A stretch of DNA of 64,000 nucleotides from Dryomyza anilis (GCA_951804985.1 OX638130.1:114031593-114095592); one strand, 5' to 3'. Positions 19,900 through 30,180 are shown, numbered from the stretch's first letter. Notes: generated by a model from the sequence alone, not told the origin. Program-made: numbers and translations.

Positions 19900-20690
19900 A
19901 GTGTGGTGAGTTTTAGTGTGGTGTGTGTTGGTGTGGTGAGTCTAGGTGTGGTGAATTTTGGTATGGTGAGTTTCGTTGTGGTGTTATATGGAAGTTGCCA
20001 CGCCCAGTCCATCAATCCTGTCGAGATATAGTATATGCTCTGCCCAAAATCAACATACATATTGTGTTAAAATTTTATTAATTCGGTTCAGCCTTTTTGA
20101 CGTCTATTCGGAACATACAAACATTCACAAACATAAAGTAAATGGTGTGGTGTATTTTGATTTGGTGAGTTTTGGTGTGGTCAGTTTGGTGTGGTGAGAT
20201 TAAGTAACATCCAATTTTAAAGTTTAGTTGAAATCGATAACATTAAGGCTGATTATAGCCTACTGAATTTTTGGGTTCTGTGGGAGGTGCCACTCCTCTT
20301 TGTCCAATCTGATTTTTTTCTGACTTAGGATAGTCCATGGACCTAATATCATAGTAATGCAAATTTTCAGAAAAATTCATTCAGCGGTTTTGCTAGGAAT
20401 CTGAAACATACACTAAAAATAAAAATGGGCGTAAAAGTGGGCGTGGTCAATGAAAACTATGTAATGACCTTCTCCTAGATCTGTAGGATATGTATTTCAA
20501 ATTTTTACGAAACCTGTGCATAGGATTCATATTTCGTTTTGGTGTGGTGAATTTTAATTTGGTGAGTTTTTGTGTGGTGAGTTTGGTATGGTGACATTAA
20601 GTAAAATGCGTAACAACTAAATTTAAAGTTTAAACATTAGTGTTGAGATATAGCGTACTGAATGTTTGGGTTCTATGTGAGGTGCTACTC
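19900..20690 (+). repeat. GTGTGGTGAGTTTTG minisatellite and 397-bp direct duplication
   Basis: Degenerate 14- to 16-bp units of the form 'ttggtgtggtgagttt' occur in clusters at 19902-19985, 20144-20200 and 20535-20597. The last two clusters start a longer repeat of about 397 bp: both continue with 'attaagtaa', 'aaatttaaagttta' or similar, 'tactgaat', 'tgggttct' and 'gaggtgc'. The first copy goes on to 'aaaatgggcgtaaaagtgg' and 'gcgtggtcaatg', conserved-looking mixed-composition sequence of unknown origin. Probably part of an unidentified transposon amplified by unequal exchange. Confidence 0.65.
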
Positions 20691-21742
20691 CAGATTAAAT
20701 AGCCGAATAAGATTAAAAAGTTTTAGGCAGTTTAATTTGTATGATATTTTTAATTTATAAAGACAGGGTTGTCCTTAACAAAAACGCATACGAAATGAGT
20801 TAGGTTGCCTTATTAAGGTATATCCTTATAAAGTATTCTTATAAATCAACGATCAGGGATAACAGAAAAGAAATACAAAACAAATACAAATAACAAGCAC
20901 ATATTACATATTTTGTAGGAAAAAGGAAAACAAGTACACTTTTCATTAAAAAATATGAAAATAAATACCAATGTAATTGATATATTTTTTTGAAACAAGT
21001 CCATAAATTGTATTAATTTTAATACATTAGTTTTTTGAGGTTAGTTTATACAAACTAACGATAATGAATATTAATACATTTTTCTATTTCTTCAATTTTT
21101 ACTTGGTTGGTTGAGTAGTGATATTTTTATTTCTTTTTTATATTAGTTATTTTTATTAGATTTCAGTATTAAAATAGTTATTTTATTAAAAATTTAATTC
21201 CTAAGTGGATTCTTGATGTAACTAGATTTAATGCATAATGCTTTAACTTCACTAATTAAAAATACCATTAAACTTTAGTAAAGGGGTCAAGCTTCAGTAA
21301 TTACATTTCGTAATTAAGCTTTTAACGTTTCGTACCTAATGGGTTCGGGAAATTGAGTAATAGTTAAAAGTAGTATTAGATTATTATAGCATAAAATTAA
21401 AATTCAAAAATAATTAAATAGTTTATTAGCATAAATTCACTATGCGTTAAATCGTAAATTAAATATTGAATAAATTTAACTAAATGATAAATAAGATAAA
21501 AACCTAATTTATTAATTCAGTGACATGCATAAAATCAAGAAATAAAACAAAATAATAAAAAAATCAATCTATGAGTTACGAATATCATAAATAAAAAGAA
21601 AATTTGTTTATTTTAATTTATTTATTTTATTTTTTATTTATTTAAAAATACAAAAAAAAAACTTAAGATATTGTGTTAGTCCGTAAAATTAACGCAATTT
21701 AAAAAGCACTTAGAAAATGTATGAGAACAAAGATGTATTTAG
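20691..21742. other. AT-rich intergenic sequence, no gene
   Basis: Very AT-rich, with no open frame worth calling and no terminal repeats. It ends at the GTATTTAG target duplication of the hAT-type element. Confidence 0.6.
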
Positions 21743-22358
21743 CAGAGTTGTTAAAGAATGCATTCTTTAATTCTTTTGTACTCAAATGAATGCGAATTCA
21801 AAATGAATGCATTCATTTTTGTCAAAAGAATGGGAATTCAAACGCTTGAATTCCCAATCAGATGGCCTTCAAAATGAATGCATTCATTAAAGAATGCATT
21901 CATTTCTGTCTGAATTCTTTTTTGGCAAAAAAGAATTCAAAAAACAATGAATGCATTCATTTTTTGGCATTCATTTGTTTTTGTAATTTGTCAGAAAAAT
22001 AAGGGCTACAATATTAAAGTCGTAAAATCCCGCATTTTCCGGAATTTTTGTTGTTATTGACATTTTAATGAAAATATATCATTGCAATTGGAAAATTATA
22101 GAGTATATTTTATTAAAATCTGCGTTTTCACAAATATGTGAACAATTACAATGAATTGGACAACTTTGTGGCAAACATTTTCGGGAATTATGGGATCGTG
22201 GGACTAGAAGCTCTTATTTGTCAGCGAGACACATCCGGCAAATTCCGTGAAACTCAAATTTCGTATTTTGAAGCAGCGCAGCGTCAACAGTGTTGATGTT
22301 GCGCATTTTTGTTTAGTAGCGAAGTACTAAAAATTATTACTAACTACTAATTATGTAT
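21743..22358 (+). repeat. Left inverted arm of the hAT-type element
   Basis: About 616 bp. The outer third has repeated GAATGCATTC and GAATTC motifs. The inner part is mixed sequence that includes 'ggaattatgggatcgtggga' and 'gaagcagcgcagcgtcaaca', both found in complement in the right arm. The last shared block is ACTAATTATGTATA. Confidence 0.85.
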
Positions 22359-22420
22359 AAAGTAACATTTTGTTTTTTCGCAATTAATATGTATACATAT
22401 CGCCACTATCATTCTAAAGG

Positions 22421-22609
22421 GCATTACATTTTTTAATACAGTTTTTCCCCAAGTATACTGTGTCATTTTTGGATATTTCTAGCAACAAAAGACATAAAGA
22501 AAACGGCGAATGTGATTTGTTGCAGGAAAATACTTTTCCGACTGAATCGACATTGCGTAAATTAAAGATTATTGCAAAAATGTTAGGTCGCAACAATTCC
22601 ACGAAATAA
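22421..22609 (+). pseudogene. Possible coding remnant inside the hAT-type element
   Basis: A 63-codon stretch open up to a TAA has codon-like composition and a plausible soluble peptide (it includes SNKRHKENGE and TESTLRKLKIIAKML) in the centre of an otherwise non-coding element. It has no start codon at its head and I recognise no domain in it, so identification as a transposase fragment rests on position only. In-frame stops follow. The overlapping minus-strand frame (22414-22671, 85 codons) looks less protein-like. Confidence 0.3.
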
Positions 22610-23170
22610 GTTCGTGGACTTCGCGCGCTGTACTTGAGCGCATAGCAATAGACCGGCCGTGCGGTTGGCACGCGCCGAAAACATTGATGACAATTCCAGG
22701 AAACGCAAAGATCAAATTGTTGCGAAGAACGTTGGGAAAACGTTAAGTTTGTACTTTTCGTTGCGCGTACTAATTAGTGATGTAAAATATCGCTATTTTC
22801 TCGTACTCGATACTTACCTTGTTTTCAAATGTTTAGTTTTTATGCTAAAATTAAACTATGTATGCAAATAAAATACACACACACATTTAGAAAAAAAAAA
22901 CATTTTTAAAAATGCCGGACAAACTGAAAGGGGCATAATCTGTAAAATAATATAAAAATAATCCAAACCGATGTCAGAAATTTTTTTTGTATGTAAATAA
23001 TATCTGTATTTTAATAATTATTATATTTTTTTAATGTAATAAAATAGACACGGTGATGTGAAATGTTATCCAAAAACTAAAAAAAGGAAAACGTAGAAAC
23101 ATAAGTTCGTCCTTTCGCCTTTTTGAACTACAAAGTACTATTTTTAAAACGCACATTTTTCATATTTAAA

Positions 23171-23391
23171 GTTCGACTAAATTGCTGATTAAACTAAATT
23201 GTACGGGTTTTAATTCGATTGCCATTCAGTAAGCGGTAATTGTTAAAGTCCCTAATAAAACGATTATCATATGTCTGTTTGATGTCTTCCAATTTTGTTT
23301 GCTCGAAAGTTAGCTAAATTGAAAAGTAAACGCTGCATTACCGACAAAGTTTAGCTTAGTCAGCTATTTTTTCGAACTCGAACTCGAACCC
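23171..23391 (-). mobile_element. PIF/Harbinger-like MITE, diverged copy nested in hAT-type element
   Basis: Reverse-orientation copy of 14306-14546: GTTCGACTAAATTGCTGA at the left and the complement of GGGTTCGAG at the right, then TTA (23392-23394). The central 'catatgtctgtttg' and 'gtaaacgctgcattaccgac' are exact complements of the complete copy. The outer GTGTGTGCG segments are lost. It sits in the single-copy centre of the hAT-type element, so it arrived after that element formed or was carried by it. Confidence 0.75.
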
Positions 23392-23573
23392 TTAATAATT
23401 ATTAAAATGTGTTAATTATTTGCCAATAAGGAATTAAAAAAAACAAGCCAGTTGACATGTAATTTAATTTGACAATTTTGTATTTTTTTTCAAAGCACTA
23501 TACGTACGCACAATTTTAGATTAATAAATACAATAAATAAATTTATTTAAATTGTTTATTAAATGCCATTATA

Positions 23574-24203
23574 TACATAATTAGTATTATTAAGTACTTT
23601 CTTTTAGTACTTTAGTACTAGTACAAAAATGCGCAACAGCAACACTGTTGACGCTGCGCTGCTTCAAAATACGAAATTTGAGTTTCACGGAATTTGCCGG
23701 ATGTGTCTCGCTGACAAATAAGAGCTTCTAGTCCCACGATCCCATAATTCCCGAAAATGTTTGCCACAAAGTTGTCCAATTCATTGTAATTGTTCACATA
23801 TTTGTGAAAACGCAGATTCTGATAAAATATACTCTATAATTTTCCAATAGCAATGATATATTTTCATTAAAATGTCAATAACTACTAAAATTCCGGAAAA
23901 TGCGGGATTTTACGACTTTAATATTGTAACCCTTATTTTTCTGACAAATTACAAAAACAAATGAATGCCAAAAAATGAATGCATTCATTATTTTTTGAAT
24001 TCTTTTTTGCCAAAAAAGAATTCAGACTGAAATGAATGCATTCTTTGATGAATGCATTCATTTTGAAGGCCATCTGATTGGGAATTCAAGCGTTTGAATT
24101 CCCATTCTTTTGACAAAAATGAATGCATTCATTTTGAATTCCCATTCTTTTCAATTTTTTAGATGAATGCATTCCCAAAAGAATGCATTCTTTAACAACT
24201 CTG
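23574..24203 (-). repeat. Right inverted arm of the hAT-type element
   Basis: Complement of the left arm with scattered substitutions and small indels. For example, the run near 23600 has extra AGTACT-like bases, and there is an additional 'ttcccattcttttcaatt' segment near the outer end. Divergence between the arms shows they have evolved separately since the inversion arose. Confidence 0.85.
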
Positions 24204-24211
24204 GTATTTAG

Positions 24212-24968
24212 TACAGATGGAGTCCAAAGGCACGTAGTTACTAAATTAAGATGATTATCTAATCAGACATAATCAAAAACAATTAAAATAGTAAAAAAAA
24301 ACAAACAAATCGCGTTTTTTTGTGAGGCCAATAAATCTTAAGTGCGGCATTTTTTTATATTGTTATTTTTCCAAAATATGTGTCTGTGTTATTAGAGCTT
24401 AAAATTTAATAGTGACAATATCAAAAAGAAAAAAAAAAACAAACAACGAAAAATAATAATGTAGGTTGTATCAGGGTCGTGATAAACAGCGATAAATACA
24501 GCCGAAATATTTAACCAATTATTTTGCAGACTTATATCGGCACAACATACAACGTCTTTGAATGTTTTACTCACTCTGGTTTACAAACAAAGATCACGGT
24601 TACGTGCAGACGACCTTGTGCCAGAGAAAATTTTGCAAACATAAAAAAAAATCCAACCAAAAAATAAACAAACTATTGGAGCTCACGATGGACGGAGAGT
24701 AGAAATGTGCGTATAAACGTTAAATACGACGATAGTAAAAGTAACACCAAACATATGTCAAACAAAAAAAAAAAGAAAAGAAAACAAATTGCGTGGTGCA
24801 AAGGAGAGAGAGAGAGCATAAAATAGTATTTGATTTACAACTAAAATAGACCCACAATTTAAGGTGACCAAAAGTTTATTTTCAAATTTTTTAAATATAT
24901 ATTTTCTAATAGAAAATTGTTGAGGGTATCCTTATTTCGCATGCGTTCCTTAACTGAATACGATAAGA
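24212..24968. other. AT-rich intergenic sequence, no gene
   Basis: No recognised exon or element. A GAGAGAGAGAG tract lies near 24806. Short open frames near 24392-24574 and 24859-25050 (minus) have no recognised domains. Confidence 0.5.
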
Positions 24969-25240
24969 CGAAAGGCGACCTGAAATGATTCTGATCAGGG
25001 TCGACTAGGGAAATCTTTATTTCAAATCCACGTAATGCAACCTTATCCATCGTTTACAAAGAATTCTGATCTATAGCCTACCTGAGTGGTCATTGGCTTA
25101 TTTTTGATACGGCATCCCTAGCAAAGGCCACCTGAAATGATTCAGATCAGGGTCGACTAAGGCAATCCTAATTCAAAAATCTACGTTAGGTAACTTGATC
25201 AATCCTCTACAAAGAATCCTAATCAAAAGCCTACTTAATG
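24969..25240 (+). repeat. Two diverged tandem copies of a 152-bp unit
   Basis: 'cctgaaatgattctgatcag' at 24979 recurs as 'cctgaaatgattcagatcag' at 25131. Both are followed by 'gtcgacta', a CTACGT/CCACGT block, 'acaaagaat' and 'gcctac'. The second copy stops where the SINE-like fragment begins. There are no further copies, so this is a simple duplication or the edge of an unknown repeat. Confidence 0.7.
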
Positions 25241-25243
25241 GTG

Positions 25244-25330
25244 ATAATAATAATAATAGTTTGGCTCTACAGTCTTGTATAGAACTTCGGTGGAGCTCTC
25301 TCACCATTTCAACTGTGCGTGTTTTATTCA
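25244..25330 (-). mobile_element. SINE-like element, copy 3, 3' fragment
   Basis: Begins with a TAATAATAATA tract and 'gtttggctctacagt', then 'gagctctctcaccattt' and 'aactgtgcgtgtttta', matching the tail third of the copies at 8115 and 14912. It breaks off before the 'gtgggacctacag' block. All three copies lie on the minus strand. Confidence 0.7.
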
Positions 25331-25549
25331 GGGTTGCCACTGAAAAATAATGTTGCCTACCAAATTAAAAAAATAAGTAACCAATTCCAAAAAAAAAATT
25401 ACCAATTTTTTATTTTAATTTTTGTGTATAAAAAACAAAAACAATTCATTAAAGGTACATATATATATGCATATAGTAGTTATTGTAGATACATTTATAA
25501 TATAACACATGTAATATATTAGGTACAACCTTGAGATCAATGTCCCGGG

Positions 25550-25803
25550 CTGAAGACTCAACCAGCCGTGGCAGACAAATGCTTGGCTAATAAATCTTCG
25601 CCCAAGACTCAGCCAGAACTGGGAGACCAAGACCTGGTAAGGTAGTTCTCGCCCAAGACTCAGCCAGAATTGACAAATCAATGCTTGGTTAAAAAACCTT
25701 TGCCCAATACATAGCCAGAAGTGACAAATGCAGGTCTGGTTAAGTAGTTCTCGCCCAAGACTCAGCTAGAACTAACAGACATTTGCTTGGGTACCCATGT
25801 AGG
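25550..25803 (-). repeat. 51-bp tandem repeat, about five units
   Basis: CCCAAGACTCAGCCAGAA or close variants start at 25601, 25652, 25703 (as CCCAATACATAGCCAGAA) and 25753, giving periods of 51, 51 and 50. A weaker unit precedes them. Because 51 is divisible by three, the minus strand stays in one frame and repeats a peptide containing FWLSLG. Related sequence occurs inverted at 27535-27660. The frame has no start or downstream gene to support a protein. Confidence 0.8.
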
Positions 25804-25827
25804 AAACGCCAGGCTTGACAACGGGCG

Positions 25828-27162
25828 CACATTGGGAAATACATAGTCAAAACACACGCATTGGAGGTAATTAAAAATTTTGGATTTAAACTTTTTTCTT
25901 CGTTTTTCATAATTTGGACACATTAATAATGTAGAAAATCAGCTTTTTAACTCAAGGGCTTGCGGTCTACGGTCATATAAAGTGAGCTTATTTTGATAGA
26001 ATTTTTTTATCAAAAAAATGTAATTTGCAATGCTGTATACAAATCGCTGTAGAATCGCCATTTTTTATTGAAATCTGATAATTTTTAGTAGTTATATTAA
26101 GAACATTAATGCAAACAATATAAGGTATTGTATTTTAGTTATATTTGTTTAGGTAGATATGGGTAGTTAAACTTATCTTTTAATTTTTAATTTTTTTTTT
26201 ATTGTGTACTTTCAATGGAATAGAACTTGTTTAGATCATCTCGGATCAACCAAATACAGTCCGTACTGCTTAGTAGGATCCTTTACCTACATGCCAGTAC
26301 TAAATATATCTGCAACTATTTGCAACTAATTAAGATATTTCGATTTTAAGATATCTCTAAAAGTTGTATTATGAAAAAAATATATATATTTAATTTTTTT
26401 TTTACTTATCTCGATTAACCCTTATATGCTACTTGTTTTTGGAGAACCCCAGAAAAATTGGTCAGCCATTTTTTCGTATGACATTTGAACACTTTAAAAC
26501 CTTATTTAGGGTGTGTAAATTGATAACTAAACTAATGTCGGTAAAACAGCGTTTACTTTTCAATTTAGCAAAATTTCGAGCAAACTAAATTGATCTAAAT
26601 TGGAATACAGCAAGCATATGAGAATTGATTTATTAGTGACTTTAACAATTACCGGTTACCGAATGGCGGACAAATAAAAACTTGTACAATTTAGTTTAGT
26701 CAGTAATTTAGTCGAACTCGCACACACCTTTAATACGATTTGTCTAATATATGTAAAAGAAAACGTCAAAAAAGGGTTAAATGGATTGTTAATAGGTTAA
26801 CGCAATTTATAAAAGTGTATATTATTTGAAAACAAGTCTTCGATAATAAAAATTTAAATAATATATTGAGTAACACTTGTTTTTTTCATATGATTTCATT
26901 CAATATTTTACCCACTTTAACTTACTCTAAAAAAGTTTTTACGCCCCAATTTTCAAAATGATGATACACGTGTATTTATATTTTTGACTGACCATTGTCA
27001 TACAATTGATATTTAATTTGAATTTTTAAGTTAATTTGATATATTCCATTCTGTAAAGAATTCTGAAGGTAATATCAAAATTTTAGTATCTAGTCCAAAA
27101 AACGTAGAAACTATCGCTTAAAACAGGCGATGCGAGCGTTTTGTTATGTTTTTCCCAATGTG
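25828..27162. mobile_element. Transib-like non-autonomous element
   Basis: Ends are CACATTGGGAAATACATAG and the complement of CACATTGGGAAAAACATAAC, alike over about 31 bp. They are flanked by a perfect 5-bp GC-rich duplication, GGGCG (25823-25827 and 27163-27167). CAC-starting ends with an A-rich inner block and 5-bp GC-rich duplications are the known features of Transib transposons, relatives of the RAG1 recombinase. The inside (1.3 kb) is AT-rich with no transposase and contains a PIF-like MITE. It splits an older repeat, whose halves rejoin cleanly when the element is removed. Confidence 0.7.
26519..26729 (+). mobile_element. PIF/Harbinger-like MITE nested in the Transib-like element
   Basis: 211 bp with GGGTGTGT at the left and CGAACTCGCACACACC at the right, and TTA on both sides (26516-26518 and 26730-26732). 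The left terminal repeat has lost the CGAGTTCGAC block (GTGTGTAAATTGATAACTAA). The centre matches 14306-14546, including ACAATTACCGGTTACCGAATG. Confidence 0.8.
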
Positions 27163-27167
27163 GGGCG

Positions 27168-27675
27168 TAAGAAATAGCCAACCTTGGCCGTCCAAGGCAT
27201 GGTTGATAAGACTTTACTCAAGTCTCAGCAATGATTGCATTACTAAGTATTGGATAACTGATATTTTTTCAACAGTCACCCAGGACTCATTAAATATGTC
27301 TTCGTGAATGGAGACACCAAGCATCCAAATCATACATTAATTTAAAAAAAAATCCGCTTAAGAATACTTAGAGCCAGAATCGAACCCGAATTTCCTGCGT
27401 ACAAGTCCGAAGGTTTACCCGTTACGCTATCAAGCTCACTTGTTTCAGACCATTTTTTCAAAATCTTGAACTTAATAATTTGAAAATGTCTGTCACATCA
27501 GAAATACCAGAAATGACAGTCTTAGCCGAATACTTAGAGCCAGTGCCCTTCTTATCATTCCAAGGCTTAACCAGTATTCAGCCAGTTTTGAGTACCAGAC
27601 CTGGCCCAGAGCAATGCATTCTTGGCGCAAGACTGAGCGAACCTTGGGCCCATCGTTTTTTCCTACATGGGATAT
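27168..27675 (-). repeat. Right part of an older repeat split by the Transib-like element
   Basis: Continues the sequence that ends at 25827. It contains a tRNA-like block (27371-27439) and a region (27535-27660) related in reverse to the 51-bp units at 25550-25803. It ends in TTTCCTACATGGG, the exact inverse of CCCATGTAGGAAA at 25795-25807, so the original unit before the insertion may have been a roughly 540-bp element with 13-bp inverted ends. The two 65-codon open frames here (27480-27677 plus, 27493-27690 minus) are repeat shadows. Confidence 0.55.
27371..27439 (-). other. tRNA-like sequence, probable SINE head
   Basis: Minus strand: GATAGCGTAACGGGTAAAC in A-box position and GGGTTCGATTC as a good B box. 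The outermost bases GAGC and GCTC can pair as a short acceptor stem. The anticodon arm (around GGACTTGTACGCAGG) does not form a standard 5-bp stem with a 7-nt loop. It looks like a tRNA-derived pol III promoter within a repeat, not a functional tRNA. Confidence 0.6.
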
Positions 27676-28088
27676 AGTAAATAATTTCAAATACTACAAT
27701 ATGAACCAGCTCTGCGATAATTTAAATTAAGACTAAAAGCTATGTTATAGAAATATCATAGATATATCCATATCTTCTCCTAGTTCCGTTTGGGACAAAC
27801 GTAACAACTTCCACTGAGTTTTTATTTCCTCGGTGTCACTTTCTTCATATATCATGAAAATGTGTATAATAAAGGTAATAATGATCGCACTCCTACGCAC
27901 TCCTACGCAATTAAATCAAAATATGCCCCGTTGTTTTCGAAAATCAAAACGGCAAACAGATCTACATTACTGTTTATTATTGTATTTTTGATGATTCCTT
28001 TAATTTTGTGACATAAATTTCTAATTGGAAACTTTTTTGAAGTTCTACACTTGTTTAAGTAAACAGCATATAAAATTAAAAAAAATTA
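27676..28088. other. AT-rich intergenic sequence, no gene
   Basis: No open frame, repeat end or RNA motif is supported. A short CTCCTACGCA duplication lies near 27890-27908. Confidence 0.55.
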
Positions 28089-28335
28089 TGATCAAAAATT
28101 TAAACGTGTTTAATAAAAACTGAGGTTAGCTTAAGGAAGTTTAACTAATGAGTTGAGTTAACGGGTCTAATAAATAAATTGTTAACGCAAATGCAAATAA
28201 CTTCATATTATCAACATTTTTAAAAGTTTAGAATATTTCATTTAGGCCCGTTAACTCATCGCAAAAGTTAAACATCCTTAAACACAGGTTTTTCTAACCT
28301 CTGTTTAAATATTAAAAACGTTTAATTTTTGATCA
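28089..28335. mobile_element. TA-flanked foldback MITE with about 100-bp inverted repeats
   Basis: Ends TGATCAAAAATTTAAACGTG and the complement of TGATCAAAAATTAAACGTTT, flanked by TA (28087-28088 and 28336-28337). The inversion continues inward through 'gaggttag', 'aagtttaac' or 'atgtttaac', and 'gagttaacggg', leaving a centre of only about 40 bp. It is almost entirely inverted repeat, so any transcript would be a long hairpin. No coding capacity. Confidence 0.75.
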
Positions 28336-28496
28336 TAACATAAGCTTTTATTTATTTTCAAACACAATATATAATAATATTAAATTTTTATCAGTATTTA
28401 ATGTATATTTCATTCAAACAAATATTACAATTGCACTCCTAGTTTTTGAAATAACGGTATAGGTCGATTTTTTGTTTTAATTTTTAATAAAATAAA

Positions 28497-28830
28497 TTTT
28501 GGCATAAAACACAAGTCGACATATTTTATAAAAAACACCATTTTATAATTTGGAATATCGACACAAGTCGAGACGTGTTGCTATGATTTCCTAGTTCTTT
28601 TACTACGTGTGTACAACGTTGAGTGTGTAATAACAACATAAGTCGAGTTGTGTCGTTATTGCATGTCACAAGTGCGACAAATCGAGTTATGTTGTAACTT
28701 TTTGTCCACATAACTTTTGAACTAAAGAAGAGATTATCATCTAAATTTGACACAGTATTAAATCGAATACCGGGAACACAACGGTGGTAAAAACATAATA
28801 AAAAACATAAGTCGAATTATGCTGTTATTC
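28497..28830. repeat. Cluster of CATAAGTCGARTTATG-like palindromes
   Basis: The motif, a near-palindrome centred on TCGA, appears at about 28509 (ACAAGTCGACAT), 28562 (CACAAGTCGAGACGTG), 28637 (CATAAGTCGAGTTGTG), 28677 (CAAATCGAGTTATG) and 28806 (CATAAGTCGAATTATG), often followed by TGTTATT or GTCGTTATT. Spacings are irregular (about 40 to 130 bp), so it is not a tandem satellite. It may be a decayed foldback element or a cluster of binding sites. Confidence 0.5.
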
Positions 28831-29096
28831 TCTGGGCCAGTATATCCCATATTGATAAACTTTATTTATTGCTACTTATTTTGGTCATATCGATCATTTC
28901 GCAAATATCATTTACTATGAAATAAAATAAATCTGAAATAAAATAAAAGATAATGTAGCAAATACTTTTATTTTTAATAATATGAACGAATTATATCATT
29001 AGTTAAATCAATTGAAATACATGTCATTAAATATATTTTGTACAAAGTAAAATTAAAATGTTTCTGATTTCTAAAGATTTTATACAAATGGTTACC

Positions 29097-29430
29097 TTAA
29101 ACACAACAAAGCACGTACTCCAACAAACGTAAATATGGAGCGCACCACATCTGAGTGTGGGTTTGGGGAGAGGGACAGAGAGAGAGAGTAGAGCACTTGG
29201 ATTGTTGAAGAGAATACGAATACGAGAGCAAAATCAAATAGTGGATTACGGACAGCACTGGGGATTTTCTGGGCAGCATTTATGAGACAAATACAAAAAG
29301 AAAAAATTCTCTACAATATTGAATGAAAAATGTGAAAAAAGATGCTAAATGCTATGAAAAAAAACAAAACTTATAGTAAACTTACAATTGTTTTAAATTT
29401 TCCAAATATTAAACATAAATGAGCTATGAT
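29097..29430. other. Mixed-composition sequence with GAGAGAGAG tract, no gene
   Basis: Contains GGGACAGAGAGAGAGAG near 29170 and a stretch of balanced composition to 29280. A 60-codon minus-strand frame covers it with no recognised domain. Possibly part of the regulatory region that follows. Confidence 0.4.
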
Positions 29431-29880
29431 TTAGCAACAGACTCCATACAGACACAGACACCAATAAATTTTACATAATTGTTTGCACTTTAATTTATAT
29501 GCCTTTAATTTTAAACACTTCACAATAATCACCTCAATTTGTAGACAGACAATTGATTAACAAACTTTGCACTTTGAACCGTTTCACACACGTTCTACTC
29601 GAGTAGTCTTTCAATTATTATTTCATGTATTAAAAGCATTGCACAAAGTAAACAATTATTTTCACTTTTCTATTTGTTTTGTAATTAAAAATTCGAAAAC
29701 GAGTTCCGCCCTGGCGACTGAAACACTCACGACGATTCGATTGCTCAACAACGACTGTGAACCAAACCGCGTTGCTCACCACTCACCAGCAACATAATGC
29801 GATTACAAGGTAGCAGAGAGCGCGAGTTGTACTCTGCAGAAAAGTGTAAAACAAATGACTAAAAACCATTTGTGTTGTTG
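29431..29880 (-). promoter_or_regulatory. Candidate promoter / 5' UTR for a minus-strand transcript
   Basis: GC content rises sharply at 29695-29830. On the minus strand 'gtgagtgtttcagtcgccag' includes TCAGTC, a match to the insect initiator consensus, followed by GC-richer leader-like sequence and then AT-rich DNA; GGTGAGTGGTGAGC nearby could hold a splice donor. The composition is that of a fly non-coding first exon and promoter. No coding exon is found to its left in the window, so the target gene is unknown, and this could be ordinary conserved intergenic sequence. Confidence 0.3.
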
Positions 29881-30180
29881 TGTATGCAAACAGGGCCGAC
29901 GCAAGTGCAGTGTTGCCATTTTTTAAAAATATAAAAAGAGTGATTTTTTATAATCCAATAAAAATAATTGGAAATTTTTACTAGAAATATTCCGTTCGAA
30001 ATATTATTCAAATTTTAATTTCGATGAATTTTAATTTTCGATGAAAATGAATTTCAAAACAGTCCGAAATATATACGACATGTTCTCAATTCCGTTTGAA
30101 ACCTTGTTAAAATTTCAATTCAATCGATTTTTTTTTCTGGTTCAAAAATATATTTTTCAATTAAAAATAATTTTGAACCA

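Larger units (their letters stand above)
21743..24203. mobile_element. hAT-type element with very long (0.6 kb) inverted arms
   Basis: Bounded by a perfect 8-bp target duplication, GTATTTAG (21735-21742 and 24204-24211). Ends are CAGAGTTGTTAAAGAATGC and its exact complement. A CAGAG-type end with an 8-bp duplication is the known hAT signature. The arms, 21743-22358 and 23574-24203, stay complementary almost throughout, far longer than the 10- to 30-bp repeats usual for hAT. The outer 200 bp is packed with the palindrome GAATGCATTC. The 1.2-kb centre has no intact transposase, only a 63-codon remnant (22421-22609), and contains a PIF-like MITE (23171-23391). Confidence 0.85.

Noticed and set aside
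25415..25681. Minus-strand frame repeating FWLSLG every 17 residues
   Set aside because: Direct consequence of a 51-bp DNA repeat divisible by three. No start context or gene structure supports a protein.
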